Below, one piece after another: positions 5,044-11,252 of a stretch of 12,691 bases of DNA. The notes beneath the pieces were generated by a model. That model worked only from the letters and a program-made list of their open reading frames with translations. It was not told where the DNA came from and ran no database searches. Origin of the DNA: Baffinella frigidus (taxonomy: Eukaryota; Cryptophyceae; Cryptomonadales; Baffinellaceae). Position 1 is the stretch's first letter; every line of letters starts with the position of its first letter. Location: positions 293,553 to 306,243 of the forward strand of contig MU646458.1 in assembly GCA_026770585.1 (NCBI GenBank), read 5' to 3'. The translations under genes were made by a program, and so were the position numbers.

Positions 5044-6640
5044 GGTTCCGGTTTTGAAATTTAGGGTTCAGGGTTTGGCGTTTAGGGTTGAGGGTTGAGG
5101 GTTGAGGGTTTTAGGTTTCAGGGTTCAGGGTTCAGGGTTCAGGGTTCAGGGTTCAGGATTTAGGGTTTAAGGTGTATCGTTTGGGGTCTATGTTGTAGGG
5201 TGTAGGGTTAAGGGTTAATTGTTCAGGGTTTAGGCTTTAGGGTTTTAGGGGTTACTGTGTAGGATATAGGGTTTAGGGGTAATGGTGTAGGGTTCATTGT
5301 TTTAGGGTTCAGGGCTTGGGGTTCAGGGTTTAGGAGTTAGGGTTGGGGTTTTAAGGTTTGGGTCTGGTGCTTGGGATCAGAAATTAGGGTTGAGGTTTCA
5401 GGGTTTAGAGTTCAGGGTGTGGGGGTCAAATTTGAGGGTTTAGGTTTTATGGCTTGGGCTGTAGGGTGTATGGTTCATGCTTTATGGTTTATGGTTTACG
5501 GTTTACGGTTTACAGTTCAGGGTTTAGGGTTTTGGGGTTCAGGGTTCGGGGTTCAGGGTTTAGGGTTTGAGTTTTGGGGTTTAGGGTTTAGGGTTCATGG
5601 TTAAGGGTTTAGGGGTTCATGGTTAAGGGTTTAGTGTTTGGGGTTTAGTGTTTAGGGTTTAGGGTTTAGGGTTTAGGGTTCAGGGTTCAGGGTTCATGAT
5701 TTAAGGTCTAGGGTTTAGGGTTTTAAGTTGTATTGCTTGGGGCTTTGGAGGCAGGGTGTAGGGTTCAGGGTTCAGGGTTCAGGGTTTAGGGTTTAGGGTG
5801 TAGGGTTTAGGGTTCAGGTTACATGGTTTGGTTCAGGGGCTGGGGATTAGGGTTTAGGGTTTAGGGTTCAGGGTTCAGGATTTAGGGTTTAGGGTGTAGG
5901 TTTTAGGTGTTGGGTTCTCGGGTTTTGGTCAGGGGTTGGGGATTCGGGTATCGGGATTGGGGTTTAGGGTCTGGATTTTAGGGGGTTGGTTTTAGGTTTG
6001 GGGGTTGTGAGATTAGGATGCAGGTTTAGGTTTTATGGTTTATAGTTTATGATGAATGGGTTAGGGCTTATGTTTTATGTTTTAGGGTTCTGGGTTTAGG
6101 TTTTAGGGTTTAGGGTTTGAAGATGAGGGTTTATTGTTTGTTGTTTGGGTTGTAGTTTTTAGGGTTTAGTGTTTAGGGTTCAGGGTTTCGGTTTAGGGGG
6201 TAAGGTTTTGGGGGTTTGGGTTTTGGAGGCTGGGTTAGGGGGTTGGGATGAGGTATTAGGCTTCAGGGTTTATGGTTTGGGTTTTAGGGTGTTGGGGTCA
6301 GAGTCGAGAGTGAGGGTTTAGGGTTTAGGGTTTAGGGTCTAGGGTTTAGGGTTTTGGGTTCAGGGTTTTGAGTTCAGGATTCAGGGTTCAGGGTGGAGGG
6401 TGGAAGTTGTAGATAGGGTTCAGCGTTTAAGGTTGATATCTCAGGGTTTAGGGCTTAGGGCTGAGAGTTTAAGGTTTAGGGTTCAGGCTTTATGTCTAGG
6501 GTTTAGGGTGTAGGGTGCAGGGTGTGGTGTGTAGGTTTTACACCAGGGTGTAGGGTGTAGGTTTTACACGGGCTTAGGGCTTAGAGCTTGGAGCTTAGGG
6601 TTTAGGGTGTAGGGTGTAGGGTGCAGGGTATAGGCTGTTA
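5044..6640. repeat. 1.6-kb degenerate TTTAGGG array, G strand
   Basis: A continuous array of variant heptamers, mainly GGGTTTA, GGGTTCA, GGGTTGA and GGGTGTA, with octamer and hexamer slippage. Short runs are perfect (for example near 5650-5680 and 6310-6340). TTTAGGG is the Arabidopsis-type telomere unit, also found in many algae and alveolates. The variant density shows it is not maintained by telomerase. Open frames in it translate the repeat and are not genes. A G-rich single strand here could form G-quadruplexes. Confidence 0.9.
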
Positions 6641-6766
6641 GTTTTACTCATGGTTTTGTCACTGGTGGGCTGCTTCTACGGTTGCTGCGGTGTGGGTGTG
6701 ATGGGCGTTCCTGAGGGGAGAGAATCAGACGCGGTTACTGTTCTAGCTTCTTTCGCGTGCCTCTCT
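6641..6766. other. Spacer between telomere-like array and segment X
   Basis: This is the transition out of the TTTAGGG array. I see no repeat partner for it near the outer end of X' and no supported gene. Confidence 0.35.
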
Positions 6767-6925
6767 GCGCCAACTGGTTTACCTTTGACACGTGTTGCAA
6801 AGAAAGGACTCGGAGCATGTCCTTGGTCCCTGGTGGGTGTCGCGTGCGACCAGGGTTGGGGTAGTTGGCTTTGTGTGGGGACGTGTGCTCCTCCGCCCTC
6901 TGTCTGCCTGTACTTGTACGCAAGT
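6767..6925 (+). repeat. Segment X, left arm of the inverted duplication
   Basis: It aligns in reverse complement with 10105-10255. A 24-base identical block lies at 6820-6843 and 10182-10205, and GTGTGCTCCTC and TGCCTGT blocks follow in the same order. One reading frame gives similar peptides in both copies (KGL, four variable residues, then SLVGVAC and GW). The frames on the two sides end differently and no domain is recognisable, so I call a repeat and leave coding open. Confidence 0.75.
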
Positions 6926-7169
6926 TACTCGCGAGTATGTGCACACACAGGCTCCTAATGCCCCCGGAAAAAGGCCTTCCGTAGGACCCAGGGCGGTTGT
7001 GTCGTTCTTTGCGAGTAAGCCCTAGTACCTGGCCTCCTCTATCCTCGCGCGCCGCGCCCCACGATTACCCACATCCTTGAGTGAGGACTCAGAGAAAACG
7101 CGAGTTGTTCTCATTAATGATTACTCAACCAACATGGCCACAACGCATTGCATTCAGCGCCACGGCGCC

Positions 7170-7222
7170 ACACCGAACCACGCAGCGCCTACTGAATGTC
7201 CAGAGGACGACGCGCCGTGCGC
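7170..7222. repeat. Segment Y, left arm of the inverted duplication
   Basis: It matches the reverse complement of 9912-9964 at 49 of 53 positions, including a 28-base exact stretch. It lies directly beside element A6 on this side, and no A element accompanies the other copy. Confidence 0.85.
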
Positions 7223-7223
7223 G

Positions 7224-7341
7224 CTGGGGTACCTCGCTCATACCTACCGTGGTTCTGGGGGGGGGGCGCTTTCTTCTACAGGATACCTATCGGCATACTG
7301 TAGACTCGTAGGAGGAGGCGCCTTCTTATGAGCGAGGACCC
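7224..7341. mobile_element. Degenerate family A element, copy A6
   Basis: The left end reads TGGGGTACCTCGCTCATA and the right end CTTCTTATGAGCGAGGACCC, with G runs in the right half. An internal GCGCTTTCTTCTACAGGATA looks like an A arm joined to another element tip, so the copy is probably rearranged. It lies two bases from the stop codon of the minus-strand gene that follows, and the absence of an equivalent in the other arm suggests it arrived after the duplication. Confidence 0.65.
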
Positions 7342-7342
7342 T

Positions 7343-8062
7343 TCACGCCGCGGACATCTCTGCACGCAGTTGCGACACCAGGGCCCTCTCCTTGGAGTTG
7401 AGCACTTCGGGGGGCGCATCCCGACGCGCTCCGCCCATCGGAGAGACCCCCCCCCCCTGGGGCAGCCCTTTCCCGGGCGCGGAGGACGACTTGTGCATCC
7501 GCGCGCGCGCCTCCCGTGCTGTGGCCTGAAAGTCCTGCGAGGATGGCTGGATCTCTGCGCGCAGTTCCGACACCAGGGCTCTCTCCTTGGTGTTGAGAAC
7601 TGCGGGTGGCGCAAACCGACGCGCTCCGCCCAGCGGCGAGATTCCTTCCCCACGGGGCGGGCACCTCGGATTTGTGGCGGCGCTTGCCAGGTCTTGCGCG
7701 GTCCTGATGACCGAGGATGTTGACGAGCTGCGCGAGTTGAGCCTCTCTTGAGCCTCTCTTGGCAGGTCTTGCGCGAGCATCGAGGATCTTGACGAGCGAC
7801 GCGACTGAATCGAGGCGGTGGAGGCACGAAACGCGGACGGCCGGGACCGCGTTTCGCGGTCCCGGATCGAGGCGGTGGAGGCGTGAAACGCGGAGGCAGT
7901 GGAGGTGGTGGAGGAGCTGTGGCGAAATGAGGTCTTCGGCTTGAAGCGCGAAACGATGTCGGCGAAAGACTTGTCGTCGCCTTCCAAAGCCGCGCTCATC
8001 ATGCTGCGGTACGCCAGCATGCGGCTGCCAGTCTCATCGGAGCTTGACGGCATCTGCGCCAT
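7343..8062 (-). CDS. Hypothetical Ser/Arg/Ala-rich repeat-module protein
   Basis: A 239-residue frame from an ATG at 8062 (ATGGCG context). An upstream in-frame ATG at 8104 would add 14 residues, but that extension lacks the composition of the rest. Residues 46-120 are Ser/Thr/Arg-rich, with SAFxASTASI at 57-66 and 76-85. A module with a 65-residue period follows: GxSPxGGARRxAPPxVLNxKERALVSxLRAE at about 139-170 and 204-235, linked by a DFQATAREARARMHKSSSAPG-like stretch. The second module stops just after LRAEM, at element A6, so the C terminus may be truncated. No signal peptide or membrane segment is visible. The nucleotide region 7469-7741 is duplicated in inverted orientation at 9557-9792 with the frame kept, which supports coding. 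Function unknown; probably disordered in part. An intron-containing model cannot be excluded. Confidence 0.5.
   Translation of the reverse strand: MAQMPSSSDETGSRMLAYRSMMSAALEGDDKSFADIVSRFKPKTSFRHSSSTTSTASAFHASTASIRDRETRSRPSAFRASTASIQSRRSSRSSMLAQDLPREAQERLNSRSSSTSSVIRTAQDLASAATNPRCPPRGEGISPLGGARRFAPPAVLNTKERALVSELRAEIQPSSQDFQATAREARARMHKSSSAPGKGLPQGGGVSPMGGARRDAPPEVLNSKERALVSQLRAEMSAA
7841..7865. other. Perfect 11-bp-arm hairpin inside the gene
   Basis: CCGGGACCGCG and CGCGGTCCCGG are separated by three T. It encodes the RDRETRSR stretch between the two SAFxASTASI repeats. It is very stable for its size and could be a by-product of the local repeat, since the same GAGGCGGTGGAGGC sequence occurs on both sides. 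Confidence 0.6.
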
Positions 8063-8190
8063 GGGGTGGAGCGTGTGTTGAATGTTCTTATGACGTGTGC
8101 ACAAAATAATTGTGAGATCGCTTTTTTTTGTATCTCAAACTTAAATGGCTGCAAGCAAGGTTTTTTTAAAAAATACATGTACGCGTACCG

Positions 8191-8225
8191 GGTACGAGCT
8201 CGTAGGACCCTACGAACTTCGTACC
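8191..8225. other. Inverted repeat, 16-bp arms
   Basis: GGTACGAGCTCGTAGG and CTACGAACTTCGTACC pair around three bases with about two mismatches. The arm motif TACGAA/TTCGTA is shared with the 34-bp palindrome at 8660-8693, so the two may be related. Confidence 0.65.
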
Positions 8226-8319
8226 TCTTGCCGCACCCGGACACAAACACGTCTACCTGTCTACGTCCTTTTAAATTCTGTCTGCGTCCTTTGAAATTCG
8301 TTGGGTCTTTTGAATGGTT

Positions 8320-8364
8320 TCCCGCCAACTTGGAGCGGTTCTATCCCGCTCCAAGTCGGCGGGA
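8320..8364. terminator. 19-bp-arm hairpin with 7-nt loop
   Basis: Arms TCCCGCCAACTTGGAGCGG (8320-8338) and CCGCTCCAAGTCGGCGGGA (8346-8364) have one mismatch, which is a G-U wobble if the minus strand is transcribed. The type label is only the nearest available: it is a strong stem-loop upstream of both gene models, and a terminator role is not shown. An E2F-like TTTCCCGCCAA core at the left arm could instead make it a paired protein-binding site. Confidence 0.5.
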
Positions 8365-8578
8365 ATCATTTTCTTGTGTGATTGACTTTACAAGTGTTTT
8401 TATCTGTTTTTTTGCGCCGCAGGCTGCCTGATTTCGGGCGACATCTCGTGCAAATGCCGTTAATTCCTGAGAAACGGGAAACCCGCAATCGAAAGTCAAG
8501 TGTTTCCACCTGAGAAACGTTCGGCCGCGATAAAATCGCTTGTAAAGTCGATCGCAGAAGAATCGACTCGCGAAATTG

Positions 8579-8634
8579 ATCTCAAGGGCCACGCGTTTTC
8601 ACACAAAGATGCGAAAACACGTGGCCCTTGAGAT
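8579..8634. other. 22-bp-arm hairpin with 12-nt loop
   Basis: The left arm at 8579-8600 and right arm at 8613-8634 match at 21 of 22 positions (ATCTCAAGGGCCACGCGTTT start). It lies close to the symmetry axis of the surrounding inverted duplication. Confidence 0.85.
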
Positions 8635-8659
8635 GACCAAATATGGTGTGCGTGAAACC

Positions 8660-8693
8660 TACGTACGAAGCTTCGTACGAAGCTTCGTACGTA
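8660..8693. other. 34-bp perfect palindrome without loop
   Basis: Built from two adjacent copies of the self-complementary 12-mer ACGAAGCTTCGT flanked by TACGT arms; every base pairs from edge to centre. It could extrude a cruciform or bind dimeric proteins in tandem. An imperfect palindrome GATATCATGGTATC follows it at 8697-8710. Confidence 0.9.
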
Positions 8694-9040
8694 CCGATAT
8701 CATGGTATCATTCTAGGGCGTGATTCCCGCGTGAACATCGATTCAGCTCGTGCTCGCTCGTGCCCCGATTTTACTACACGCGAGGGAAACATAGTGAGGT
8801 GTCTTCCTGTCTTGGTACGTCCGCTTATCCTGTCTTGGTACGTCCGCTTATCATCAAAGTCGCCGGAAAAGATAAAAGATACACACGTGTTCTGGCCCAA
8901 TCAGCCTTTCTATCAGCTATCAACACCTCAAGGACGCGTCTGTCTTATGAAAGGAGGTCGATCTTCTGTTCTCTAAAAATATGAAAAAAGGAAAAATCGG
9001 CGACGGAAATAACGACGACTGACAACCCACACTTCTTGCG

Positions 9041-9517
9041 ATGGTCGACATGAACGTGGTGGGGGTGATGCAGTGGCTCAAAGAGGAGCCCGCGCTTGTG
9101 CAGCTCGCCAAACTCGACGTCGACACTGGCCGCCGCACGACCCCCGAGAAATGGCGCACAAAACAAGAACCGGCACAAGCTAGCGTCATCACGTGGCTCA
9201 GCGAGGCCTCGGATGAGAAGCGTGGGCTGCTGAGGCCCGCCAAGATACGGGCGGGATGGAGGAGCACCTCCGGCTTCGTCGCGCCGCCGTCGGTACGGCA
9301 CCTCGTCGCGCCGCTGCAGCCGACAAGACACTTTGCGGTCCAGCAACTTCAACACGCGCACATGACCAACTCGATGCCATCCGTGAAAGTGGAGCGCGAA
9401 ATCAAGCCTGCGCTGCGATCCGTCAGCTCCATCGCTCGCCGCCGCGGACAGTGGATCGCCTTCGAGGTGGGTGCCAAGTTGTGCCAGACCCGCTGGTTCG
9501 AGCGAGAATTCAGTTGA
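9041..9517 (+). CDS. Hypothetical protein, upstream part of the paralogue frame
   Basis: A 158-codon frame from ATG at 9041 to TGA at 9515-9517. The start is preceded by an A-rich segment (8974-9000) and no in-frame rival start is better. Composition is mixed and fairly hydrophilic (several Trp, Arg and Lys; WLKEEPAL near residue 12, WLSEASDEKRG near 51), with no signal peptide, membrane span or recognised domain. The same frame continues beyond the TGA into the module shared with the gene at 7343-8062. A GT-AG intron of 93 nt (9467-9559) would remove the TGA and keep frame; I infer this only from dinucleotides. Overlapping frames on the minus strand are also open, so coding status is moderate at best. 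Confidence 0.4.
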   Translation: MVDMNVVGVMQWLKEEPALVQLAKLDVDTGRRTTPEKWRTKQEPAQASVITWLSEASDEKRGLLRPAKIRAGWRSTSGFVAPPSVRHLVAPLQPTRHFAVQQLQHAHMTNSMPSVKVEREIKPALRSVSSIARRRGQWIAFEVGAKLCQTRWFEREFS

Positions 9518-9823
9518 TCGATCGGGTCCCGCACCCCGAGCGCACCTGTGCGTTTCGAGAGGCTCACGTCGCGCCGCTCGTCAGTACCCTCGGGTATCGC
9601 GCAAGAAAAGGCTAGCGCCGCCACAATTCCGAGACGCCCGCCCCGTGGCGGAGGAATATCGCCAATGGTGGAGCGCAAGCCCCTAGTGTCGCAGCTGCGC
9701 GCAGAGATGCAGTGGCCATCCGCGCGCGACTTTCAGGACACAGCACGGGAGGCGCGCGCAGGGATACTCAAGTCGTCCTCCGCGCCTGGGAACGTGCAGC
9801 GTGCGCATGACTTCTCTCCCTAG
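9518..9823 (+). pseudogene. Second copy of the Ser/Arg/Ala module, in frame after a TGA
   Basis: About 101 codons in the same frame as 9041-9517. Residues ERLTSRRSS, then SAAT, RPPRGGGISP, LVSQLRAEM, DFQDTAREARA and KSSSAPG follow the order of the gene at 7343-8062, with about 13 residues missing between GISP and LVSQ. The end (VQRAHDFSP) differs from the other copy, which runs into a second module. It may be a nonsense-interrupted pseudogene, the second exon of a gene starting at 9041, or a readthrough product. An AATAAA lies downstream at 9977-9982 in an AT-rich patch. Confidence 0.5.
9557..9792 (+). repeat. Segment Z', right arm of the inverted duplication
   Basis: Reverse-complement match to 7469-7741 at roughly 80 percent by eye, with one in-frame deletion of about 39 nt on this side. 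The protein-level frame is kept in both copies, which suggests selection acted for some time after the duplication. Confidence 0.8.
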
Positions 9824-9911
9824 GTCCTGTGGCCGTGATGTTTAAAGGGCTCTCTCTCCGAAAGGAACGTGCCTTTTTCGCTCGACCTGCAAGTGTGCCC
9901 CATCTCAGCGT

Positions 9912-9964
9912 GCGCAAGGCGCGTCGTCCTCTGGACATTCAGTAGCCGCTGTGTGGCTCGGTGT
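9912..9964. repeat. Segment Y', right arm of the inverted duplication
   Basis: Reverse-complement partner of 7170-7222, 49 of 53 identical. It lies 119 bp beyond Z'; the corresponding interval in the left arm contains A6 and the tail of the minus-strand gene. Confidence 0.85.
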
Positions 9965-10104
9965 TTATAATCTCAAAATAAACATTAAAATTAATTAAGA
10001 ATATATATATAACACATGTCCCATGCAGAGTCCGGCCTCGGTCTGAGACATTTTTATTTTCCAAACACCCGGATATGGTTTCTGGAAAATCGGGATTGTG
10101 TAGA
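9965..10104. other. AT-rich spacer with possible polyadenylation signal
   Basis: 9965-10015 is strikingly AT-rich for this window (ATTAAAATTAATTAAG and (AT)5) and holds AATAAA at 9977-9982. The equivalent gap between X and Y in the other arm is longer and not similar, so this spacer has diverged or been replaced. Confidence 0.4.
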
Positions 10105-10255
10105 TGGACAGGCAGGCAGAGAGCAGAGGAGCACACGCCCCCATACTCTGAGAAAGCAAAGTGCACCAACCGTGGACACAAGCGACACCCACCAGGGACC
10201 AAGGATATGTGCGCAGTCCTTTCATCGCGACACTTGTCATAAGTATCAGATTGGC
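10105..10255 (-). repeat. Segment X', right arm of the inverted duplication
   Basis: Reverse-complement partner of 6767-6925 with the 24-base exact block at 10182-10205. The minus-strand frame gives KGL, four variable residues and SLVGVAC as in X. Element A7 starts within a few bases of its outer edge. Confidence 0.75.
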
Positions 10256-10257
10256 GC

Positions 10258-10381
10258 TGCAGGGGTACCTCGCTCACAAGAAAAGCGCCCCCCCCCAGGA
10301 CCCTACAGTAGGCCTATGCCTAGGGCCCTCAGGTGGTCCTGGGGGGGGAAGCTCTTTTCAGATGAGCAAGGTAGCCCTGTA
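10258..10381. mobile_element. Family A element, copy A7
   Basis: The core at 10260-10379 is 120 bp. Left end CAGGGGTACCTCGCTCACAA; right end AGATGAGCAAGGTAGCCCTG. Both arms have four A (GAAAAG) where other copies mostly have three, again a private state shared by the two arms. The centre CCCTACAGTAGGCCTATGCC matches A1 closely. Flanks are TG and TA. Confidence 0.8.
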
Positions 10382-10418
10382 GGCTACGCAGGGGGCTTCG
10401 CCGCAACAACATGTCTCT

Positions 10419-10538
10419 TTAGGGTTCAGGGTTTAGGGTTTGGGGTTTGGGGTTTGGGGTTTAGGGTTTAGGGTGTATGGTTTAGGGTTGAAGGTTTAGG
10501 GTCCAGGGTTTAGCGTTGAGCGTGCAGGGTTTAGGGTG
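10419..10538. repeat. Degenerate TTTAGGG array, G strand, left of A8
   Basis: TTTAGGG, TTCAGGG and TTTGGGG variants, continuing across element A8 into 10646-10675. It is the same class as 5044-6640. Confidence 0.85.
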
Positions 10539-10645
10539 TACAGGGGTACCTCGCTCATAAGAAACAACCCCCCCCTAGGACCCTTCAGTAGGCCTATGGT
10601 GGACCTAGGGAGGGAGCTATTTCTTATGAGCGAGGTACCCCTGTA
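10539..10645. mobile_element. Family A element, copy A8, inserted in telomere-like DNA
   Basis: The core at 10541-10643 is 103 bp, with TA on both sides. Left CAGGGGTACCTCGCTCATAA and right TTATGAGCGAGGTACCCCTG are perfect inverted repeats over 20 bases. Excising the core and one TA leaves TTAGGGTG-TA-GGGTTTA, an intact telomere-like repeat junction. The centre is shortened (CCTTCAGTAGGCCTATGG). The perfect tips suggest it is the youngest copy here. Confidence 0.9.
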
Positions 10646-10685
10646 GGGTTTACAGTGTAGGGTTTAGGGTTTAAGGATAAGGGCT
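10646..10685. repeat. Degenerate TTTAGGG array, right of A8
   Basis: GGGTTTACAGTGTAGGGTTT and following GGGTTTAAGGATAAGGG continue the array broken by A8, then fade into unrelated sequence. Confidence 0.7.
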
Positions 10686-10792
10686 TATACAAGTTGGCGC
10701 AAAGAGGCATGCGATACAAGTCTTGTGCATCGTACCGGCTATCCTTCACAGGACTGCCATTCAAGGCCAGAAATGTGACTATTTCAAAACCG
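10686..10792. other. Unassigned spacer
   Basis: No supported gene. A short imperfect inverted pair GCGATACAAGTCTTGTGCATCG lies around 10710-10731. The 60-codon open frame that starts here runs into the following foldback arm. Confidence 0.35.
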
Positions 10793-11035
10793 GGGCTCCT
10801 TTACAAGTGGAGCGGTGTGTAGTAATTTTCACACACATAGGCGCGTTTGGTCACGTAGCTCCCGTATCCCTTAAGTGGAGAGTAGGCTCATACACCCTAC
10901 CGTAGGGCCCTAGGACCTGCCTAGGACCTCTTGGGGGTCAATTTTTCCCCTCGCCACTTAAGGGATAAACGGGATCTACGTGACAAAAGTCGCCCGTGAC
11001 TGGTACAAATTCCAATAACCCCACTTTTTAAATAC
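10793..11035. mobile_element. Large foldback (family E) with B2 at its centre
   Basis: Left arm about 10799-10864 and right arm about 10968-11035 are imperfect inverted repeats. The inner 15 bases GTCACGTAGCTCCCG / CGGGATCTACGTGAC match at 14 positions, and similarity continues outward through GGCG, AATTT-like and TTTAAAAAGTGG-like blocks. The left arm also recurs alone at 310-373. B2 occupies the centre. Confidence 0.55.
10865..10967. mobile_element. Family B element, copy B2, TA on both sides
   Basis: The core at 10867-10965 is 99 bp with ends TCCCTTAAGTGG and CCACTTAAGGGA and TA flanks. Interior CCCTACCGTAGGGCCCTAGG, then ACCTGCC and ACCTCTTGGGGGTCA. It is in the opposite orientation to B1 and B3 and has the best-preserved ends of the four copies. 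Confidence 0.8.
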
Positions 11036-11175
11036 ACCCCCTTCCAGCCTCGAGTGGTGTATCCCCAGAAGAAGCTTTAAGTATTTCCCGCGTCTGGTTC
11101 TCTGAGACATCGGTCGGTGTCCGTCTTCTTAAATTAAGAAAACCCGGGAGAAACTCCGCTCGGCGCGTTCTTGTT
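11036..11175. other. Unassigned spacer
   Basis: No gene or clear repeat. A small palindromic patch CTTCTTAAATTAAGAA lies at 11125-11140, and a GTTAGGGTT just before 11181 abuts the element fragment that follows. Confidence 0.35.
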
Positions 11176-11180
11176 AGGGT

Positions 11181-11252
11181 TAAGAAAGCGCCCCCCCCTC
11201 AGACGGCCTGGGTTCTTATGTTCTGCTTTTTTGAAGCCCAGCTATCCCTGTA
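11181..11252. mobile_element. Chimeric element fragment: A left-arm interior plus D right end
   Basis: TAAGAAAGCGCCCCCCCCTC is the inner part of a family A left arm without its tip. It runs into GGTTCTTATGTTCTGCTTTT and a right tip GAAGCCCAGCTATCCCTGTA. That tip recurs at 11343-11361 and, split by B1, at 3502-3520/3624-3632. I call these D ends; they share TATCCCTGTA with decayed A ends but differ inward. Confidence 0.55.

Larger units (their letters stand above)
8063..9040. promoter_or_regulatory. Palindrome-rich region between two divergent frames
   Basis: About 980 bp separate the divergent gene models starting at 8062 (minus) and 9041 (plus), so any promoters for both would lie here. I see no definite core promoter; T-rich and A-rich patches occur at 8123-8175 and 8974-8998. 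The region holds four strong palindromes (listed separately) and two short tandem duplications: 21 bp at 8259-8279/8280-8300 and 23 bp at 8806-8828/8829-8851. A further inverted pair, GATTGACTTTACAAG (8381-8395) and CTTGTAAAGTCGATC (8539-8553), spans the middle. Confidence 0.35.

Noticed and set aside
5371-5604. Open frame of 77 codons rich in Gly, Phe and Val
   Set aside because: It is a direct translation of the TTTAGGG-type array (GFRVQG-like periodicity) and has no independent coding sign.
7276-7827. Minus-strand frame of 183 codons, Arg/Pro-rich
   Set aside because: It is an alternative frame of the gene at 7343-8062, with a composition typical of GC-rich shadow frames, and it runs into element A6.
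8066-8431. Plus-strand frame of 121 codons
   Set aside because: It runs antisense from the gene start into the hairpin at 8320-8364, and its only repeat is the 21-bp tandem duplication at 8259-8300.
8920-9361. Minus-strand frames of 115 and 138 codons
   Set aside because: They overlap the plus-strand frame at 9041-9517, which is in phase with the conserved module downstream; I cannot fully exclude them, but they have no paralogue here.
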